From Acinetobacter nosocomialis (lineage in GTDB: Bacteria; Pseudomonadota; Gammaproteobacteria; Pseudomonadales; Moraxellaceae): a DNA stretch of 64,000 bases. The stretch is from NCBI GenBank assembly GCA_025736915.1, contig CP107049.1:558001-622000 (forward strand). Reading direction: 5' to 3'. Every line of letters begins with the position of its first letter. Within the stretch, counting starts at the first letter, position 1. Of this stretch, positions 36,326-45,157 are shown in pieces. Below the pieces are notes generated by a model. That model had not been told where the DNA came from. It worked only from the letters and a program-made list of their open reading frames with translations, and made no database searches. Made by a program: the position numbers and the translations under genes.

Positions 36326-37729
36326 TTAATTTAGAATCTTTGATGTATTTAAAACTGGAAAATCAAGCTCAAAACACACGCCCTTAAGTGTGTTATAAAC
36401 ACGGTATGAGCCATGATGTAAATCCATAATAGAAGCCACAATAGAAAGTCCTAAACCACCAGTCTGACTCTCATCAGTTCGGCTTGAGTGGCATTGGTAG
36501 AATCTTTCAAAAAGATGCTCAAGTTGATGTTCAGCAATTGAAACACCTCCCGTTACCACAGTCAGGCTCACCCATTGTCTATGTTCAATCATTTGATTTT
36601 TAGTTGCGATATAAATAGTCCGCCCTTTACCACCATGAACCAGCGCATTTAACACAAGATTATAAACGGCTCTTTGAAATAGCTCTGGATCTGCAAATAA
36701 CTTTTGAGCTTCTAAATTAAAACTAAAATGACAGTCTTGTTCTTCAGCTTGATATTCAAAAATCTGGCATAACCCTTCTAAAACGTCTTGTATATTTATT
36801 TCTTGTTTGTTAACAAGCACCATTTTTTGATCGGCTCTTGCCAAGAAAAGCATGCTATCAATCATGCGTTTTAATCTGTGGTAGTCGTCTAAATGGGACA
36901 CTAGCAAATCTTCATATTGTTCAACCGAACGTTCGCCAGTTAAAGCAATCTCAGTTTGCCCAATCAGATTATTTAAAGGCGTGCGGAACTCATGAGCAAT
37001 ATCTTCAGAAAAACGGTTGAGCTGCGTATAGCCCTTTTCGATACGCTCAAGCATATGGTTTATATCTTTAGAAAGCAGCTCAACTTCTAAAGGTGAATTT
37101 GGGAGGTTTAATCGTTTCTGTAGCTGATTTACGTTAATAGAATGAGTTTGCTTGCGAAGCTGTTGTAGCGACCGTAAACCTAAATGACACGCTAAAATAC
37201 AAAGCACAAAGATTGCAAACACGCCCCCAAACACATACATCAAGAGACTTTCTTGAAAAGGTAAAAGAATATTGATGCGTTCCGACCATTGTTTACCTGC
37301 AATCAGTAGATAAGGCTCTTGATTAATGGTTATGGTTTTCCACGCAATTCGTGTTGGATATGGATTGTTAGCTAAATCTTGAAACTGAAGGTTATTACGC
37401 TGTGCAAGCTGTGGTAGCTGAATATGGAGCGGATTGATATTAATTAAAGTTTTGCCTTTATGAATAAGCAGAAACAAGTTGTCTTGGTTACCAAGCATGT
37501 TTTGATACAGCTTAGGCCGCGCAATGATTTGCTCTACATTTTCGCTATCTTGCAGCAAAATTTCCAAACGGTTAATTCTGTCTGCTAAAGCCTTATCTTG
37601 CTGCTTTAATAAAATCTGGTTAATGCCTAAATAGGTCATAAAGCCGACGGAACATAAAATTAAGGCAGAACAAAGCGTGACCAGTAATGTAATACGGACT
37701 TCAAGCGAACGTAGAAATTTAAAGTTCAT
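36326..37729 (-). CDS. HprS/CusS-like sensor histidine kinase
   Basis: A 467-residue kinase of the heavy-metal-sensor branch: membrane helices at about residues 12-34 and 162-184, a periplasmic sensor between them, HAMP, H-box DIAHEFRTPLNN (about 245-256), N-box NLVLNALVHG and FERFYQ. The G1 box reads VVTGGVSI rather than DxGxG, in line with CusS-type kinases. It overlaps the regulator gene by ATGA. Because the divergent genes include a hydroxyisourate hydrolase and the intergenic box resembles the HprR/CusR box, I favour an HprS-like oxidant sensor over a copper sensor, but metal sensing is possible. Confidence 0.87.
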   Translation of the reverse strand: MNFKFLRSLEVRITLLVTLCSALILCSVGFMTYLGINQILLKQQDKALADRINRLEILLQDSENVEQIIARPKLYQNMLGNQDNLFLLIHKGKTLININPLHIQLPQLAQRNNLQFQDLANNPYPTRIAWKTITINQEPYLLIAGKQWSERINILLPFQESLLMYVFGGVFAIFVLCILACHLGLRSLQQLRKQTHSINVNQLQKRLNLPNSPLEVELLSKDINHMLERIEKGYTQLNRFSEDIAHEFRTPLNNLIGQTEIALTGERSVEQYEDLLVSHLDDYHRLKRMIDSMLFLARADQKMVLVNKQEINIQDVLEGLCQIFEYQAEEQDCHFSFNLEAQKLFADPELFQRAVYNLVLNALVHGGKGRTIYIATKNQMIEHRQWVSLTVVTGGVSIAEHQLEHLFERFYQCHSSRTDESQTGGLGLSIVASIMDLHHGSYRVYNTLKGVCFELDFPVLNTSKILN

Positions 37730-38397
37730 AAGCTAACCGATATTTTATAGCCCAAGCCACGTATGGTATGGATAAGTTTTGGTTCATATCCTTCATCAAT
37801 TTTGCTTCGTAAACGGCGTACTGCAACATCAATAAAGTTGGTATCGGTGTCAAAGTTAATATTCCAAACTTCGGAACCAATTTGTCTACGCGTCACAATT
37901 TGCTCTTTGTTAAGTAACAAATAACGCAACAAATTAAATTCGGTTTTGCTCAGCTCAATTAAGTTTCCATTACGCCATACTTTATGGTTGACCACATCCA
38001 TTTTTAAATCACTAATAGCTAGCTCGTTTTCTTGCAGATATTGCTGTCGTCTTAACAGACTTTTAATACGTGCCAACAGTTCAATATAGGAAAAAGGTTT
38101 AGCCAAGTAGTCATCTGCACCTAACTCTAACCCTTTCACTCTATCCATGACATGATCTTTTGCTGTTAAGAAAATCACCGGAATTTTTGAAAACTGACGT
38201 AGTACTTGTAATACACTCCAGCCGTCTATGTCCGGCAACATCACATCAAGAATAAGCAAGTCATATTGATCTCTCTTTAGCATTTCCAAACCTTGCAGCC
38301 CTAAGTGAACACACTCCGCTTGATATCCAGATTCTTTTAACCCTTTGACCAAATAAGTGGCGATCTTGATCTCGTCTTCAATAATAAGGATACGCAT
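37726..38397 (-). CDS. HprR/CusR-like response regulator
   Basis: A 223-residue OmpR-family regulator with a receiver domain starting MRILIIEDEIKIATYLVKGL, phosphorylated Asp51 (LILDVMLPD), KPFSY at about 100 and a winged helix from about 130. It belongs to the CusR/CopR/HprR branch. I start at MRILIIEDE; the frame is open five codons upstream without a ribosome-binding site. It is divergent from a secreted HbpS-like and a secreted hydroxyisourate hydrolase gene, with one CusR/HprR-type box in the gap, so it likely controls both directions. Confidence 0.88.
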   Translation of the reverse strand: MRILIIEDEIKIATYLVKGLKESGYQAECVHLGLQGLEMLKRDQYDLLILDVMLPDIDGWSVLQVLRQFSKIPVIFLTAKDHVMDRVKGLELGADDYLAKPFSYIELLARIKSLLRRQQYLQENELAISDLKMDVVNHKVWRNGNLIELSKTEFNLLRYLLLNKEQIVTRRQIGSEVWNINFDTDTNFIDVAVRRLRSKIDEGYEPKLIHTIRGLGYKISVSL

Positions 38398-38419
38398 TTT
38401 GTAGAGACTCATTTGAAAG

Positions 38420-38446
38420 ATGACAACTTTGTAATGTGATTGTCAT
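38420..38446. promoter_or_regulatory. HprR/CusR-type box between regulator and target genes
   Basis: ATGACAA-CT-TTGTAAT (38420-38435) has the two-base spacing of the known CusR box ATGACAANNTTGTCAT and matches it at all but one defined base. The changed half, TTGTAATG, is the HprR-type half. A further TTGTCAT is at 38440-38446. Confidence 0.65.
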
Positions 38447-38501
38447 GCTTGAAATTAGGCAATTTGTTTAAGATTTTCAAAGCGACATAGAGGCAATCAT
38501 T

Positions 38502-38990
38502 ATGAACAAAATAAACTGGCTGCTACTCACAACAGTGCTATTTGCAAATAGTACTTTTGCACAGCCCCCTGCTTTGAATCAAGTTTATTCGTTAGATCTT
38601 AAAACTGCCCATCTGCTAGCCGACAGTGCTAAACAGGCATGTAAACAACTAAATCAAAATATTGCGGTCGTTGTTGTAGATCGTGGCGGTAATACTTTAA
38701 CTGCCGAGCGGCATGAGTTGGTAGGCCCGCATAATTTAATGGCTGCCGAGAAAAAAGCCTATACCGCGTTATCGACCAAAACATCGACCTTAATTTTAAG
38801 CCAAAACAGTAACCAAAACCCCGATGCAAAAAATTTAACCACCGTAGCGAATTTACTTTTGTTAGGTGGTGGCGTACCTGTTCGTTTTGAGAACCAAGTG
38901 ATCGGCGCGATTGGAGTTGCGGGTGCTGGCGGCGCACAAAATGACAATCAATGCGCAAGCAAAGCCATTGAAACCGTTTTTAACTCATAA
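38502..38990 (+). CDS. Secreted HbpS/GlcG-like protein
   Basis: A 162-residue exported protein: signal peptide ending at STFA (about residue 20), then a GlcG/HbpS domain with AVVVVDRGGNTL (about 55-66) and LGGGVPVRFENQVIGAIGVAGAGG (start about 126). HbpS in Streptomyces is a redox- and haem-responsive accessory protein of a two-component system, which suits its place opposite an HprSR-like pair. It is 11 bases before the hydroxyisourate hydrolase gene, in one operon. Confidence 0.84.
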   Translation: MNKINWLLLTTVLFANSTFAQPPALNQVYSLDLKTAHLLADSAKQACKQLNQNIAVVVVDRGGNTLTAERHELVGPHNLMAAEKKAYTALSTKTSTLILSQNSNQNPDAKNLTTVANLLLLGGGVPVRFENQVIGAIGVAGAGGAQNDNQCASKAIETVFNS

Positions 38991-39001
38991 GGAGCTTCAT
39001 C

Positions 39002-39403
39002 ATGACTAAATCATTCATTGCTTTATCTTCGTTATTTATTGCTTCGGCTACATTTGCACAAACTAATCCGCTAAGTGTGCACGTGTTAAATCTAGAAACG
39101 GGTTTACCCTCTTCTCAAGTTGAAGTCGTTTTAGAGAAAAATACCAATAACCAGTGGGTTAAACTCAACCAGCAAGTGACCGATTCAAATGGTCGTATTA
39201 CAGCACTCTATCCAGAAAATAAAAAACTAGAACAAGGCATTTATAAAGTGACGTTTAAAACTGAAGAATGGTTTAAAAAGAACAAACAGCAAACTTTTTT
39301 TGCCGAAGTACCTGTCATTTTTAAAGTGGATGGAAGCGTAAATCACTACCATATTCCTTTATTACTTAGCCCTTACGGTTACTCAACCTATCGAGGCAAC
39401 TAA
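39002..39403 (+). CDS. hiuH: Secreted hydroxyisourate hydrolase (transthyretin-like)
   Basis: A 133-residue protein of the transthyretin-like family that hydrolyses 5-hydroxyisourate in urate breakdown. The signal peptide ends at ATFA (about residue 19), so it is periplasmic like E. coli HiuH. LSVHVLNLETGLPSSQVEV and YHIPLLLSPYGYSTYRG carry the active-site residues. The C-terminal signature is YRGN instead of the usual YRGS/T, a conservative change. In E. coli hiuH is under HprSR control; the same arrangement is seen here. Confidence 0.88.
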   Translation: MTKSFIALSSLFIASATFAQTNPLSVHVLNLETGLPSSQVEVVLEKNTNNQWVKLNQQVTDSNGRITALYPENKKLEQGIYKVTFKTEEWFKKNKQQTFFAEVPVIFKVDGSVNHYHIPLLLSPYGYSTYRGN

Positions 39404-39410
39404 AATAGAA

Positions 39411-39445
39411 AACCCCTTTATCTGTTGTACACAAATAAAGGGGTT
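39411..39445. terminator. Bidirectional terminator between hiuH and pqiC
   Basis: AACCCCTTTAT / ATAAAGGGGTT, a perfect 11-bp stem between two convergent operons. Confidence 0.85.
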
Positions 39446-39462
39446 GGTTAAAAGCGATTCGT

Positions 39463-40170
39463 TTACGAACAAACACCATTGCTAATAACTGATTTTTTAT
39501 TCGAATCTAACGCCACAATTGAAGCAGACACTGTGTTAATAATTTGAGTCATGGCCTCACTTGAAGCATTCACAATCGCATCCATTTTCTTAGCTTTCTG
39601 ATCAATCGGCTGCTTAAAAGCAATTCGACAATTCAGTTGAGATCCAGCATTGGTAATGACTTTTGCATTATTTGACTCTAATTGAGTCGGCGGTATTTGA
39701 CGCTTCACCACCCAAGACACCGCAATATTAATATAGCTTTTATCAACAATATCAAAATGAGAAAAGTCTGTAGAAACTCGATATAAAGGCTGATTGTTTC
39801 CAGCAAGCCCACTGCTATAACTGTCAATTGCCCCTAACTTCTGTTGCAAACCCGCCGATAAGGTATCGCGTAATTGCGTACTCATGGTTGATGTCCAACG
39901 CTCATTATCAAGTACAGTCGACTTACCATTGCTGTCTTGGAGCACCAAAGGCGCACGGTCTAAACGATCTGGTAGTCCAACCGGTAAAACTTCAATGACT
40001 CGAATACTCGAGCTCACTGCTGGAGTAATTTTAGGGCTAATCGTATAGTAGTTTGGCGTTGGCGAACTAGAACAGGCTGTCATGGCAACTGCCGTTAAAA
40101 GTACCCCACTCCCAAGCAACCATTTGGCTGCTTTAGAGTGCTGAAATAATTGGTTCTTTTTATTTTTCAT
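39463..40170 (-). CDS. pqiC: PqiC-like outer-membrane lipoprotein
   Basis: A 235-residue lipoprotein; the start is at MKNKKNQLFQHSK, since the open frame upstream is inside pqiB. The lipobox is VAMTACSSS (Cys about residue 32). The body follows the ABC-type transport auxiliary lipoprotein pattern (PNYYTISP, IRVIEVLPVGLPDRLDRAPLV). In the PqiABC system the lipoprotein forms the outer-membrane end of a lipid bridge with the PqiB tunnel. It overlaps pqiB by 11 bases. Confidence 0.85.
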   Translation of the reverse strand: MKNKKNQLFQHSKAAKWLLGSGVLLTAVAMTACSSSPTPNYYTISPKITPAVSSSIRVIEVLPVGLPDRLDRAPLVLQDSNGKSTVLDNERWTSTMSTQLRDTLSAGLQQKLGAIDSYSSGLAGNNQPLYRVSTDFSHFDIVDKSYINIAVSWVVKRQIPPTQLESNNAKVITNAGSQLNCRIAFKQPIDQKAKKMDAIVNASSEAMTQIINTVSASIVALDSNKKSVISNGVCS

Positions 40171-41827
40171 CGTTGGCCTCTGGTCTCTTACCACGAATAA
40201 TAGATTCAGGATGTTGCTCAATATAATCTGACATGAGTTGTAAAGAAGCAGCCGCACGGGTCATTTGTTGCAGTGCCTTACGGACGTCCTGTTGCAACGG
40301 CGCATCACTCGACAAAATAGACTCGGATGATCTTACAGTTTTACGAACATCATCTAAGGTTGCTTGTAAACCAGGTGCGACTTTACCGTCTAACTGTTTA
40401 ACCAGCTTGTCGGTAGATTCAATGGCAGTATTCATATTGTTAAGCGTTTTACGCACATCTTGCCCAATTTCAACTAGTGGGAATTTGGTTAACTTGTCAG
40501 CAATTTGAGAAACCTGTGCCTGTAAACCACTTAACTCTGTTGGCGTAGTTGGAATAACTACACGGCCATCTTTCAAGACTTGTAAACTTGCCGGTTTCGC
40601 TTTAGGGAACTTATCTAAAGCAATATAGTTTTGACCCGTTAAGAGGTTGCCCGTTCTCATTTGTGCACGCCATCCATGCTCAACAAAATCTTTGAAAATT
40701 TCACTGTTTGGATTGAGTGCTAAGCCATTTTCAACGCGTGACGGATAAATAACCGCCTCAACACGCATACGAATCTGCTTATAGTTGTTATAAAACTCTG
40801 CATTAATTGATTTAATATTACCAATTTCAATGCCCATGAAGTCGATTGGTGCACCCGCTGCTAACCCACGTAATGAATGATCAAAATACATAATCACACC
40901 ACGAGGCTGCCCGTCTGGTTCTTTGAGAGCTTCAGATTTTGAATCCCAAAGCGTAAAGCTGCTCTTATTGGCAGCGGTAGTCGCATTTGAATTTTCAGGG
41001 AAACCAAAAGCAATACCGCCAGCAACAATGCTCGCAAGCGATTGAGTATCTAAATTAAAGCCTGAAGCATTCAAAGTCACATCAATACCACTTGCTTGCC
41101 AAAAGCGTGCATCTGTAGTCACAAACTTATCATACGGTGCACGAATAAAAGTCTGAAGCTGCACACTTTTACCGTCGTCAGCTAGCTTATAAGCAGTAAT
41201 TTGTCCAACGTTAATTCGGCGGTAATAAATCGGTGAACCGATATCCAAAGATCCCAAGTCATCGGCTGTTAAGAAAAACTCTTTACCCGGTACGTCGGAA
41301 GTAATCACTGGCGGTATTTCTAAACCCGTAAATTCAAGTTTTTTCTCAGGTGACTTCCCGCCATCTACTTCAATATATGAACCTGACAATAAAGTGTCTA
41401 TGCCTGAAACTCCACCCGTCCCAATTCGTGGTCGTACTACCCAAAAACGTGAATCTTGCGCGGCAAAGTTACTGGCATTTTTACGTAAATCAATTCGCGC
41501 AATAATATGTGAGCGGTCATCGGCCAAATCAATTTGCCGTACCACACCAATATCCACCTGCTTATAGCGCACAGTTGTTTTACCTGCAACTAAGCCTTCG
41601 GCTGTGCGAAAAGACACCTCAATGGTTGGCCCATTAGAAAGTAGCGCCTTCACCGCCAAGGAAAGTGCAATTAAAAGCGCAACTAGTGGAATAAGCCAGA
41701 TGAGTAAAGGTTTCCACCGATTTTTCTTTTCTTGAGGTTCGGGTAAATCATTCATGTTTTCCAGTTCAACATCTGTCTCATGATGATCTGAGGTACCGCC
41801 GGTTGTTTTGTTTTCAGACATACTCAT
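40160..41827 (-). CDS. pqiB: PqiB, MCE-domain lipid transport protein
   Basis: A 555-residue protein anchored by one N-terminal helix (about residues 37-57) with three MCE/MlaD domains, each beginning with a pattern like ISFRTAEGLVAGKTTVRYK (about 67-85), FFLTADDLGSLDIGSPIYYR and MYFDHSLRGLAAGAPIDFMG, and a long C-terminal coiled coil. In E. coli PqiB forms a hexameric tunnel across the periplasm. I start at MSMSENKTT; it lies seven bases after the pqiA2 stop. Its length is close to the E. coli protein (546). Confidence 0.9.
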   Translation of the reverse strand: MSMSENKTTGGTSDHHETDVELENMNDLPEPQEKKNRWKPLLIWLIPLVALLIALSLAVKALLSNGPTIEVSFRTAEGLVAGKTTVRYKQVDIGVVRQIDLADDRSHIIARIDLRKNASNFAAQDSRFWVVRPRIGTGGVSGIDTLLSGSYIEVDGGKSPEKKLEFTGLEIPPVITSDVPGKEFFLTADDLGSLDIGSPIYYRRINVGQITAYKLADDGKSVQLQTFIRAPYDKFVTTDARFWQASGIDVTLNASGFNLDTQSLASIVAGGIAFGFPENSNATTAANKSSFTLWDSKSEALKEPDGQPRGVIMYFDHSLRGLAAGAPIDFMGIEIGNIKSINAEFYNNYKQIRMRVEAVIYPSRVENGLALNPNSEIFKDFVEHGWRAQMRTGNLLTGQNYIALDKFPKAKPASLQVLKDGRVVIPTTPTELSGLQAQVSQIADKLTKFPLVEIGQDVRKTLNNMNTAIESTDKLVKQLDGKVAPGLQATLDDVRKTVRSSESILSSDAPLQQDVRKALQQMTRAAASLQLMSDYIEQHPESIIRGKRPEANDEK

Positions 41828-41834
41828 TGTTCTT

Positions 41835-42644
41835 TTATTGACTGGGATTAATGGAATCATTATTCAACGGCGAATGTTCGTCTTGAATAACTGTGGTTTT
41901 TTCCGAAGAAAAATGGTTGGGCTTGTTGGTATTTTGAGAGGCATAAAAATTATCCCAAATAATACGCGGGTCAAAACTTAAAGATGCAAACATGGTTAAA
42001 ACCACAACTGCGCCGAAAGCAATAGAACCCGGCCCTGCTAAAATAGTCGCAAGCGATTGAATCTGAATAAGCGCGGTTAATAAAGCCACCACAAACACGT
42101 CAATCATGGACCAACGCCCGACAAACTCAACGATACGGTACAGTTTAATACATTGCTCTGGGGTAAATTTCCATGCGGCCGATGACTGTATATATACAAC
42201 CAATAACAGGAAATACAAAATAAATAGCTTAAGCATCGGAATAAAAATACTGGCCATAAAAATGACCACCGACACTAAATAGTCTCCATTTTGCCAAAAG
42301 TAAATCACCCCACTCATGATGGTATCTTTTTGGCTACCTAAAAGTGAGTCGGTTATCGTCATGGGCAACACGTTTGCCGGTACATACAAAATAGTTGCAG
42401 CTACCACCAGCGCAAAGGTACGGTTTAAACTTCCCGGCTTACGCTCATGCAATACGCTATAGCATCGAACACAGCGTAAAACTTGATGTTTTTTACCAGT
42501 GGCTGTTTTATCTAGTTTTGATGAGTTTAATAAACCACAGCAGTGACACAATATAAGCGAAAGATCTTTGGCTCTTGGATACTGCTTTAGAACCATACCC
42601 GTGTTTTCATTTTTCGGTGCAGTCACGTTTTTTATCGTTTTCAT
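41835..42644 (-). CDS. PqiA C-terminal-half homologue
   Basis: A 269-residue membrane protein with a zinc-ribbon-like start (CHCCGLLNSSKLD and LRCVRCYSVL, about residues 34-65) followed by four helices. It matches one half of E. coli PqiA (417 residues with two such halves). The other half is the separate gene just upstream, which ends with a 4-base overlap with this start. Together they would make the inner-membrane part of the PqiABC lipid transport system. Confidence 0.87.
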   Translation of the reverse strand: MKTIKNVTAPKNENTGMVLKQYPRAKDLSLILCHCCGLLNSSKLDKTATGKKHQVLRCVRCYSVLHERKPGSLNRTFALVVAATILYVPANVLPMTITDSLLGSQKDTIMSGVIYFWQNGDYLVSVVIFMASIFIPMLKLFILYFLLLVVYIQSSAAWKFTPEQCIKLYRIVEFVGRWSMIDVFVVALLTALIQIQSLATILAGPGSIAFGAVVVLTMFASLSFDPRIIWDNFYASQNTNKPNHFSSEKTTVIQDEHSPLNNDSINPSQ

Positions 42645-43249
42645 AATGGTGACCTATCAATCTCATTCCATATGTCACTGACCTTTATGGATGTAATATA
42701 AACCATCAATAGACTTAAGACCGCAAATGCCCACAAGGCAATTTCCGGAATAACGAGCACCATCCCCATTAACTTTACCAGGGTGACCAAAATTCCGATC
42801 AGGAATACCTCAACCATTCCCCACACTCTCATAAAGTACAGTGTTCGGAGGGCGCCAACTAAAAACTTTGGTCGTCTTTTAAATATACTGACCGTACCGA
42901 GGACATAGCCCAGTAATAACAAATATGAAAGCGGTACAATAAACGTAGTAATTAAAATCAGAACACCCACAAAAGCCCGATCATAATGAAACATGACCCA
43001 TACGGCGCCCAATAAAGTGGTTTCGGATATGTTGCCTTGTAGTTCAATTTTTACAATCGGAAAGCTATTGGCAATAACAAATACAATTAAGGCCGTTAAA
43101 ATGAGGGCTAACAACGTAGTAAATGGTTTGGTATGCCGATAAAGCTCCGCACCACAGCAGACACAATAAGCTCTTTTTCCGTAAGCAAGCGGGACTCTAC
43201 GATAGACGGTATCGCACTCCTCACAACCTGCTAATTCTTTAAGCTTCAT
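42641..43249 (-). CDS. PqiA N-terminal-half homologue
   Basis: A 202-residue membrane protein with CEECDTVYRRVPL and YCVCCGAELYRH zinc-ribbon-like cysteine pairs (about residues 9-38) and four helices. It is the first gene of the pqi operon and is fused to the second PqiA half in E. coli but separate here. No SoxS-type box could be recognised upstream; Acinetobacter regulation may differ. Confidence 0.87.
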   Translation of the reverse strand: MKLKELAGCEECDTVYRRVPLAYGKRAYCVCCGAELYRHTKPFTTLLALILTALIVFVIANSFPIVKIELQGNISETTLLGAVWVMFHYDRAFVGVLILITTFIVPLSYLLLLGYVLGTVSIFKRRPKFLVGALRTLYFMRVWGMVEVFLIGILVTLVKLMGMVLVIPEIALWAFAVLSLLMVYITSIKVSDIWNEIDRSPL

Positions 43250-43370
43250 AGTTATACTCTAAGGTTTATCGTTTTACTGTGTCACATATCGCTCTTTTTA
43301 TTACTAAGATAAATTAAAATATAAATCAATCTAAAAGCTATATCAGACAATGGAAATTTTAGAATAAAAA

Positions 43371-44255
43371 TTACCGTAGGTGCTGTTCAATATATTGTTG
43401 AAACTGCTGAATAATATGTACAGATTGTGTGGTGGAATTGAAATAGAGACCAAAATTTAAAGGCTTAAGCTCCGGCAATACATCACTTTCTATGCGATGA
43501 ATGTCTGAAGGAATCTGAAAACATGATCTCAAGCTTATACCTATACCCGCCCTTACAGCAGGCCACAATGCCTGAACAGAATTACACTCATAAGCAATAT
43601 GCCAAGGCAGCCCAACCTGTTCCAGTGCTTCAATAGCCATTTGCCTTAAAATGCATGGTTGCTGCAATACCACGAGTGGAGTGGAAGCTTTATCTTCAAT
43701 GATTTGCTGAATATGGGCATGGGCGCAAAACAACCATTTTGTCTCGACACTTTTGAGTTCATAAAAGTTTTCAATTACGGGGTTTTGCTGCCAAATAAGC
43801 GCCAAATCTAATTCTTGCTTTTGTACTTTCTCAATCAAATTCTGATTTCGATCGACCTGAATTTGAAACTGTACATTAGGATGCTGCAACATAAACTGAG
43901 CGATGAGTTGCTGTAAGGTTCCCTCAGCAAAATCTTCTTGTAGACCAAAACGAATAACACCACTGGCCTGAGTCCGATGCAGCTTTAGAAGTACCGTATC
44001 ATTAATGGCCAACATGTTTTTAGCATGGCTCAATAACAATTCACCACTAGGGGTTAATTCTAATAAACGCCCCTGTTTTCTAAGAAGCTGGCAGCCCGTT
44101 TGCTGTTCTAATTTTTTTAATTGCGCGCTAATTGCGGCCGGTGAACGGCATAAGTATTGTGCTGCTAGCTGATAACTTCCAAGCTCAATTCCCTTAACAA
44201 AGGCACGTAAGGCGTCTAAATCAAGATTAGTGAGGGCTTTAGTATAATCATTCAT
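43371..44255 (-). CDS. LysR-family regulator
   Basis: A 294-residue LysR-type protein with an N-terminal winged helix (LDALRAFVKGIELGSYQLAA, about residues 13-32, then CRSPAAISAQLKKLEQQTGC) and a periplasmic-binding-protein-like effector domain. It is divergent from the CMD-like/tautomerase pair, with 77 bases between, so it probably controls them. The effector is unknown. Confidence 0.9.
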   Translation of the reverse strand: MNDYTKALTNLDLDALRAFVKGIELGSYQLAAQYLCRSPAAISAQLKKLEQQTGCQLLRKQGRLLELTPSGELLLSHAKNMLAINDTVLLKLHRTQASGVIRFGLQEDFAEGTLQQLIAQFMLQHPNVQFQIQVDRNQNLIEKVQKQELDLALIWQQNPVIENFYELKSVETKWLFCAHAHIQQIIEDKASTPLVVLQQPCILRQMAIEALEQVGLPWHIAYECNSVQALWPAVRAGIGISLRSCFQIPSDIHRIESDVLPELKPLNFGLYFNSTTQSVHIIQQFQQYIEQHLR

Positions 44256-44332
44256 AAAAACCGAATCATTAGTTAGAAAAGTTTTGATTTTTTAAACTAT
44301 AACAAACTGCCATATTAGCAACAACAGCATCA

Positions 44333-44665
44333 ATGTTGAGTTCCAAAATGTTCAGAAAAATTGATATTCATAACTTAGAAAGTATTTCGCCCAAGCTGTA
44401 TGAGTTCGGCAAAGACTACTTATTTGCAGATATCTGGCAAAGGCCTGTGCTTGATACTCAAACACGTTGTTTTATTACAATCACCGCACTTGTTTTACAA
44501 GGCCGTTATTCGCAGCTTGAATGGCATATAAAAAATGCCTTAACTGAAGGCATCACGAAAGAACAAATTATTGAAGCCATTACCCATATTGCTTTTTATG
44601 CAGGCTTACCTACTGCCATTTCAGCACTTGAACATATGCCAGAGGAGATATGGTCATGCCCATGA
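44333..44665 (+). CDS. Carboxymuconolactone-decarboxylase-like protein
   Basis: A 110-residue protein of the CMD family, shown by TRCFITITALVLQGRYSQLEWH and the HIAFYAGLPTAISAL end. The CxxC of AhpD-type peroxidase partners is missing, so it belongs with the CMD/gamma-carboxymuconolactone branch. Two ATG codons (44333 and 44348) are possible starts and neither has a strong ribosome-binding site. It overlaps the tautomerase gene by 10 bases. Paired with a tautomerase and a LysR, an organic acid or aromatic side pathway is likely. Confidence 0.83.
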   Translation: MLSSKMFRKIDIHNLESISPKLYEFGKDYLFADIWQRPVLDTQTRCFITITALVLQGRYSQLEWHIKNALTEGITKEQIIEAITHIAFYAGLPTAISALEHMPEEIWSCP

Positions 44666-45066
44666 TTCGTTTTACAACCAGTTATGCATATACAGATCTT
44701 GAAAAAGCGCAAATATCGAAAATTGTGCAGACTTGTATGGAAAGTTATTTTGATACTCCCCCAAATGATTGCTTTCATTTCTTTGAGCACTTAGCTCAAG
44801 GCAATATATATGTTGATCCTAATTACTGGGTGGAATCTTCCCGCACTGAAAAATTTATGCTGCTATACATCACTTCTGGTAAAGCCAGAACAGCTCAGCA
44901 AAAATCAGATTTAATGCAGCATGTAACAGCAGAGCTCCATCAAAAATTTAGCATTCCTGAGCAAGATGTCATGTTTGTGATTGTGCAAAATAGCGCAGAA
45001 GATTGGTGCTTTGGACATGCACAGCGTGCTGATCTTTATTTGAAAACATTAAAATCAATTAATTAA
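44656..45066 (+). CDS. Tautomerase-family protein
   Basis: A 136-residue protein. I start at MPMIRFTTS: GAGGAG is eight bases upstream, and after loss of Met this leaves an N-terminal proline, the catalytic base of the tautomerase superfamily. The body continues with a KFMLLYITSGKARTAQQKSDL segment typical of the longer tautomerase group. It overlaps the CMD-like gene upstream by 10 bases and is followed by a strong terminator. Confidence 0.84.
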   Translation: MPMIRFTTSYAYTDLEKAQISKIVQTCMESYFDTPPNDCFHFFEHLAQGNIYVDPNYWVESSRTEKFMLLYITSGKARTAQQKSDLMQHVTAELHQKFSIPEQDVMFVIVQNSAEDWCFGHAQRADLYLKTLKSIN

Positions 45067-45120
45067 TTTTCTAATTTAAATCGTTCCAACCCATCATTTT
45101 TAATAAGTTAAATTATCTCA

Positions 45121-45157
45121 AACATAAAGCTTCGATATAAAGAAGCTTTATGTTTTT
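45121..45157 (+). terminator. Terminator after tautomerase gene
   Basis: AACATAAAGCTTC / GAAGCTTTATGTT, 13-bp stem, loop of eight, then a T-run. Confidence 0.88.
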
